From the NCBI GenBank assembly GCA_025456385.1, contig JALOKS010000082.1, forward strand, positions 1-9,268: 9,268 nt of DNA, given 5' to 3'. Positions within the stretch are counted from its first letter, which is position 1. Each line of letters opens with the position of its first letter. Source of the DNA: Thermoanaerobaculales bacterium. Lineage in GTDB: Bacteria; Acidobacteriota; Thermoanaerobaculia; Thermoanaerobaculales; Sulfomarinibacteraceae. Both the position numbers and the translations under genes were made by a program. The notes under the pieces are model-generated. The model was not told where the DNA came from, made no database searches, and was given only the letters and a program-made list of their open reading frames with translations. Positions 6,261 through 9,268 of this stretch are shown here, piece by piece.

Positions 6261-6671
6261 ATGGCCGGCACAGCGCAGGGGCACTCGCCACAGGTCGCAG
6301 CCATCGGCAGCCGCCTGCGCAAGCTGCGCAAGGAGCGCAACCTCACGCAGGCCGAGCTGGCGCGCCAGATTGGCATCCAGCAGTCCGACCTCTCGCGCAT
6401 GGAGCAGGGCGAGTACCGCGTCTCGATCGACAACCTCTTCAAGATCCTCGCCGTCTTCGACCTCGAGCTCGCCGACTTCTTCGGCACCCGCACCGAGCCG
6501 CCGACCCAACAGCCGCTCAGCCAGCAGGACATGCACATCCTGCACATGCTGCGCGAGCTGAGCGCCGAGGGGCGGAGCGAGGTGATGGAGTTCCTCGAGT
6601 TCAAGCTGCGCCGCGAGCGCCAGGAGCGCCGCACGCTCGCCGGCCGCCAGCTCCGGGAGAACGGCTCGTGA
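6261..6671 (+). CDS. XRE-family helix-turn-helix DNA-binding protein
   Basis: The 136-aa protein has a classic Cro/C1-type HTH: IGSRLRKLRKERN (15-27), LTQAELARQIG (28-38), recognition helix IQQSDLSRMEQGEY (39-52), then SIDNLFKILAVFDLELADFF (55-74). The acidic and hydrophobic heptads of this last helix are typical of the domain. After a Pro/Gln linker (77-86) comes a second helical stretch, MHILHMLRELSAEGRSEVMEFLEFKLRRE (about 91-119), probably for dimerisation or contact with the TPR partner. The start is the ATG at 6261, with GGAGGAAGG ending 9 nt upstream; a much longer upstream extension of the frame would read through the promoter and is not credible. The stop TGA overlaps the GTG start of the TPR gene, so the two are translationally coupled and probably act together. 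The protein is a likely transcriptional regulator of its own operon and perhaps of the divergent permease. Confidence 0.92.
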   Translation: MAGTAQGHSPQVAAIGSRLRKLRKERNLTQAELARQIGIQQSDLSRMEQGEYRVSIDNLFKILAVFDLELADFFGTRTEPPTQQPLSQQDMHILHMLRELSAEGRSEVMEFLEFKLRRERQERRTLAGRQLRENGS

Positions 6672-7573
6672 GGGCGCGCTATGACGAGCTGCTGCGGCTC
6701 GCCGAGGCGGCGGTCGGCGCCGGCGACCTCGAGCGCGCGGCCGACCTCTTCGCGAACGCCGAGACGCTGGCCCGCGAGCACGGCGAGCCCGACCTCGCCG
6801 ACCGCGCCTTCTGCAACCGCTGCGCGGTTCTGGTCGAGCTCGACCGCGGCACCGAGGAGATCCCGAAGCTCAAGCACATCCTGCTTGCGAGCGGCGACCT
6901 GCGCAACCGCTTCCTCGCCGCCTACACGACGGGCGTCGCCTACGTGGTCGCCGACGACCTCGAGCACGCGCAGAGCTACGCGCGGCGAGCGACCACCCTC
7001 GCGCGCGAACTCGGGGACGAGAGCCTCGAGCACCGCAGCCTCAACCTCGCCGGCACCCTGGCGGTGCGGGCGGCCCAGTTCGCGGAGGCCGAGGACGCGT
7101 TCCGCCGCTGCCTCGCCGCCCACCGCGGCGAGGGCTACGAGCGGCTGATGGCCGCCCAGGTCGAGGACAACCTCGGCTACGTGCTGATGTGCAGCGGCCG
7201 CCTCGAGGACGGCATCGTCCACTGCGAGAGGGCGCGTACGGTGATGGAGAGCCTCGGCGCCGACCACTACCTCTACGAGACCCTGCAGGACCTGTGCTAC
7301 GGCTACGTGCTCGCCGACGAGCTCGAACAGGCCGAGGCCTGCGGCTCGCGGGCGCTCGCGCTCGCCCGCGAGCACGAGGACGAGCAGATCGCCAAGAACT
7401 GCCTCTTCCTGCTCGCCGAGGTCGCGGTGCGGCGCGGCGACACCTTCCGCGCGCGCCGCCGCCTGCGCGAGCTCGCGGCCTACTACCCGGGAGCCGGGGT
7501 GTCGGAGGAGATCATCGAGGTCTTCCTCGCGACCGACCTGACCACCGTGGTCAACCTGAGAGGGTCGCGATGA
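6668..7573 (+). CDS. Tetratricopeptide-repeat protein coupled to the HTH regulator
   Basis: The 301-aa soluble, all-helical protein begins at GTG 6668, four bases into an overlap (GTGA) with the stop of the HTH gene; GGGAG lies 8 nt upstream. No signal peptide or membrane segment is visible, so it is cytoplasmic. About seven TPR units cover nearly its whole length, at roughly 4-37, 43-75, 83-116, 122-155, 162-196, 203-236 and 241-272. They show the usual pattern of small residues and A/Y positions, for example YTTGVAYVVADDLEHAQSYA (86-105). TPR solenoids bind peptides or protein partners. In the RRNPP family (Rap, Rgg, NprR, PlcR, PrgX) a TPR domain of about this size is fused to, or controls, an XRE-type HTH. 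Here the two parts are adjacent coupled genes, so this may be the sensor half of such a switch (inference). It could equally be a scaffold protein. The stop overlaps the next ATG (ATGA). Confidence 0.9.
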   Translation: MRARYDELLRLAEAAVGAGDLERAADLFANAETLAREHGEPDLADRAFCNRCAVLVELDRGTEEIPKLKHILLASGDLRNRFLAAYTTGVAYVVADDLEHAQSYARRATTLARELGDESLEHRSLNLAGTLAVRAAQFAEAEDAFRRCLAAHRGEGYERLMAAQVEDNLGYVLMCSGRLEDGIVHCERARTVMESLGADHYLYETLQDLCYGYVLADELEQAEACGSRALALAREHEDEQIAKNCLFLLAEVAVRRGDTFRARRRLRELAAYYPGAGVSEEIIEVFLATDLTTVVNLRGSR

Positions 7574-8589
7574 AGAGGCTCGGCGCCGCCCTGCTCGCGC
7601 TCGCCGCGCTCGCCGCCGCGGTTCCCGCCGGCGCCGCCGGGACGCGGGTGCTGACCCGCGGCGGCGACCTCTACACGGCCGCGGTCGTCGACGACCAGGT
7701 CGTGGTCACGGCCCGCGCCGCCGACGGCGGCGTCAGCGAGCTCGAGGTCCCGCAGGCCACGGGCATCGAGGCGGGCTCCCTGCAGATCGCCGTGGACCCG
7801 GCCTCAGGCGCGCTCTACGTCCTGTGGCAGAAGCGCAACGACCTCGGGGCGCGCCTGCGGCTGGCGACCTTCGTCGACGGCACCTGGTCCGGCCCCGCGA
7901 CCTTCGCCGGCAACGACGGCACCGCCGCTCTCAACCCGCAGATGAGGGTGCAGCGCGCGGTTTCGAGCTACGTCGAGGAGGCGGTGGACGGCGAGAAGCC
8001 CGAGGTCGTCGAGCTCGCCACCACCTTCATCCACCTCGTGTGGTGGAGTCGCTCGAGCGAGGAGGACATCGGTAGCGGCATGTACGCGGCGCTGCCGGTG
8101 AACCCGGACGGCCTGCCGAAGTTCCGCGAGCTCGCGCCGGTCGCCCTCGTCGACTTCCTGCCCTACGGCATCACCTGCTTCGACATCGGCGGCGCCGCCG
8201 CCCTCACCCACCCCAAGCTGCTCGTCGACCCCGAGACCGGCAACCCGCACCTCTTCGCCACCGACTTCGGCGACTGCATCTTCCAGATCATCGAGCTCGC
8301 GGTCGAGACGGTGCCCGACGAGACAAGCCCGGACAAGCGGCGGCGGCAGATCATCATCCTCCGCAACCCGTCGATGATCGCGCTGCGGCCCGACCTGCCG
8401 CTCGAGACCACCAAGATCGAGGTCGGCCGGGGTCTCAAGCTCATGCTCCACTGGGACGCCGAGGACGGCGAGGCGCTCAACTACCTCGAGCTGGACCGCG
8501 AGGGCCTGTCGCCGATCAAGACCCTGCCGCTGGCCGACGGCCTCGACCACGAGCAGGCGGTCGAGCTGATCCGCGCCCTCATCGACTAG
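7570..8589 (+). CDS. Secreted protein of unknown function, third gene of the HTH-TPR operon
   Basis: The 339-aa product has a clear signal peptide (residues 1-23, MKRLGAALLALAALAAAVPAGAA). The start is ATG 7570, overlapping the TPR stop by ATGA, with GAGAGGG 5 nt upstream. The mature protein is beta-rich. Phrases such as LQIAVDPASGALYVLWQKRN (71-90), FVDGTWSGPATF (101-112) and HPKLLVDPETGNPHLFATDF (214-233) resemble blades of sialidase/BNR-like propellers, but no full Asp-box or catalytic set is seen. Only two cysteines (203, 236) occur after the signal, and they could form one disulfide. A short basic run KRRRR-like patch (256-259, KRRR) precedes the last strands. I recognise no family. Its place at the end of a tightly coupled regulatory operon suggests it is made together with the HTH-TPR pair, as an exported effector, sensor or substrate-binding partner (inference). 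Its last 11 nt overlap the end of the convergent glycosyltransferase gene. Confidence 0.88.
   Translation: MKRLGAALLALAALAAAVPAGAAGTRVLTRGGDLYTAAVVDDQVVVTARAADGGVSELEVPQATGIEAGSLQIAVDPASGALYVLWQKRNDLGARLRLATFVDGTWSGPATFAGNDGTAALNPQMRVQRAVSSYVEEAVDGEKPEVVELATTFIHLVWWSRSSEEDIGSGMYAALPVNPDGLPKFRELAPVALVDFLPYGITCFDIGGAAALTHPKLLVDPETGNPHLFATDFGDCIFQIIELAVETVPDETSPDKRRRQIIILRNPSMIALRPDLPLETTKIEVGRGLKLMLHWDAEDGEALNYLELDREGLSPIKTLPLADGLDHEQAVELIRALID
8579..8589. other. Convergent 3' overlap of the secreted-protein and glycosyltransferase genes
   Basis: The stop TAG of the rightward gene (8587-8589) and the stop TGA of the leftward gene (8579-8581) lie inside each other's reading frames, an 11-nt tail-to-tail overlap. 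No intrinsic terminator is visible for either gene within the window around this point, so transcripts probably run into each other. Confidence 0.8.
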
Positions 8590-9268
8590 ACTCCGCGCCT
8601 CCATTCCGAATTCCGAATTCTGAATTCCGAATTCGAAGGGCCTGCTCGATGAGGCCCTCCAGCGCGACCGCATAGCCGTCCCAGGTGAAGCGATCGCGGC
8701 CTTCGCACGCGCTTGCGGCGAGCGCGGCGAGCCGCGGGCGGTCGAGCGTCAGCAGAGCCTGCAGCAGCGCCTCTGAGGAGCCCGGCTCCACCAGCCAGCC
8801 GTCGACGCCGTGGCGCACGACCTCCGGCAGGCCCCCGACCGTCGTGCTGAGAACCGGCAGGCCGGCGCCGAGGGCGAGCGGCGCCACCGCCGACTGCGAG
8901 CCCGCGCGGTAGGGCAGCACCACGAGGTCGGCCGCCGCCAGCAGCCGCGGCAGCTCGGGCTCGGGCACCCAGCCCGGCAGGAAGCTCACGCGTCGCGCAA
9001 CGTCGGCGCCGCCCGCACGGGCTGCGAGCCCGGCGCCGAAGGCTCCCCAGGGCTCGCCCGCCACGACCAGACGCCAGTCGCTGGCGGCGGGCAGCCGCGC
9101 CATCGCCTCGAGCAGCAGGTCGACCCCCTTGTAGGGCCGGATCAGGCCGACGAAAAGGGCGACCCGGGTGTCCTCCGGCAGGCCGAGCGCGGAGCGGGCG
9201 GCCGCCCGCTCCGGGAGGGGTCCGATCGCGCTCGGCGGCAGCGGGTGCGAGGCCACCCGCAGGGCCGG
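8579..9268 (-). CDS. GT4-family glycosyltransferase, N-terminus beyond window
   Basis: The visible 229 codons are the C-terminal, nucleotide-sugar-binding half of a GT-B-fold enzyme (Glycos_transf_1). Numbered from the window edge, the motifs are SHPLPPS (7-13), VALFVGLIRPYKGVDLLLEA (36-55), LVVAGEPWG (67-75), VSFLPGWVPEPELPRLLAAA (94-113), DLVVLPYR (114-121) and the donor-binding loop SQSAVAPLALGAGLPVLSTT (124-143), then VGGLPEVV (144-151). In this loop the first Glu of the common EX7E motif is replaced, a variation I know from a subset of GT4 enzymes with SQSGVxPLA-type loops. The enzyme is cytoplasmic and transfers a sugar from an activated donor to an envelope or polysaccharide precursor; the acceptor is unknown. 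The natural domain ends near residue 211. The last 18 residues (RIRNSEFGIRN and a short tail) are encoded by a tandem repeat and by bases of the convergent gene, so they are probably recent and dispensable. The true start lies right of the window. Confidence 0.92.
   Translation of the reverse strand, partial: PALRVASHPLPPSAIGPLPERAAARSALGLPEDTRVALFVGLIRPYKGVDLLLEAMARLPAASDWRLVVAGEPWGAFGAGLAARAGGADVARRVSFLPGWVPEPELPRLLAAADLVVLPYRAGSQSAVAPLALGAGLPVLSTTVGGLPEVVRHGVDGWLVEPGSSEALLQALLTLDRPRLAALAASACEGRDRFTWDGYAVALEGLIEQALRIRNSEFGIRNGGAESSR
8603..8637. repeat. 7-bp AT-rich tandem repeat with four GAATTC sites
   Basis: Five units of ATTCCGA or one-base variants (fourth-unit-type ATTCTGA at 8617-8623, degenerate last unit ATTCGAA) run head to tail. 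They place GAATTC at 8608, 8615, 8622 and 8629, exactly 7 bp apart. The block is strikingly AT-rich compared with its surroundings and lies at the junction of two convergent genes, where it forms part of the glycosyltransferase C-terminus. Three units equal 21 nt, so the repeat stays open on the minus strand and encodes a NSEFGIR-type heptapeptide. Confidence 0.85.

Noticed and set aside
6069..6545. N-terminal extension of the permease frame on the minus strand up to 6545
   Set aside because: It would run antisense through the HTH gene. The ABC-2 family N-terminus fits ATG 6068.
8603..8637. CRISPR array or transposon end
   Set aside because: The units are 7 bp with no spacers, and no transposase or target duplication is visible; it is a simple tandem repeat.
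7804..8673. 289-codon minus-strand frame at the right end
   Set aside because: It is antisense to the secreted third gene, Arg/Glu/Val-rich with no domain, and in conflict with the coupled operon on the + strand.

Overview
This is a high-GC bacterial window (nearly every codon ends in G or C, which is why the antisense strand is full of long spurious open frames). Five of the seven genes encode exported or membrane proteins with ordinary Sec signal peptides or membrane segments. No rRNA, tRNA, CRISPR array or transposase is visible. The mix of FG-GAP/VCBS and PKD-type secreted proteins, an ABC-2 polysaccharide-type permease and a GT4 glycosyltransferase fits a Gram-negative environmental lineage. 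Acidobacteriota (Thermoanaerobaculia-like) is my best guess, but it rests on general impression and not on a marker gene.

Layout. The left part (1-6068) is transcribed leftwards. Positions 1-1539 hold a secreted beta-structured protein with PKD-like domains, cut by the window edge. Positions 1744-3261 hold a secreted 505-aa protein of unknown function with a strong promoter, a leader of about 150 nt, and a textbook terminator behind it (1692-1722), followed by a very GC-rich perfect hairpin (1660-1694). Positions 3542-5188 hold a secreted beta-propeller with six calcium-type DxDGDGxxD repeats. It lies 43 nt behind an ABC-2-type permease (5232-6068) and is probably in the same operon. Between the propeller gene and the next promoter lies an 80-bp element whose paired arms interleave (3457-3536), so it could form a pseudoknot or two competing hairpins.

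The right part (6261-8589) is transcribed rightwards, divergently from the permease. A near-consensus promoter (6156-6184) drives three translationally overlapping genes: a small XRE/HTH DNA-binding protein, a 301-aa all-TPR protein (GTGA overlap), and a secreted 339-aa protein of unknown function (ATGA overlap). HTH plus TPR is the domain pair of the RRNPP peptide-sensing regulators, here split over two coupled genes. This is the most interesting candidate system in the window. At the right edge a leftward GT4 glycosyltransferase (8579-9268, N-terminus missing) overlaps the end of this operon by 11 nt, and its C-terminal tail is encoded by a 7-bp AT-rich tandem repeat carrying four GAATTC sites.

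Functional reading: the window appears devoted to the cell envelope and secreted proteins, with one regulatory operon. The ATPase partner of the permease is not in the window, and no substrate can be deduced for any of the secreted proteins.
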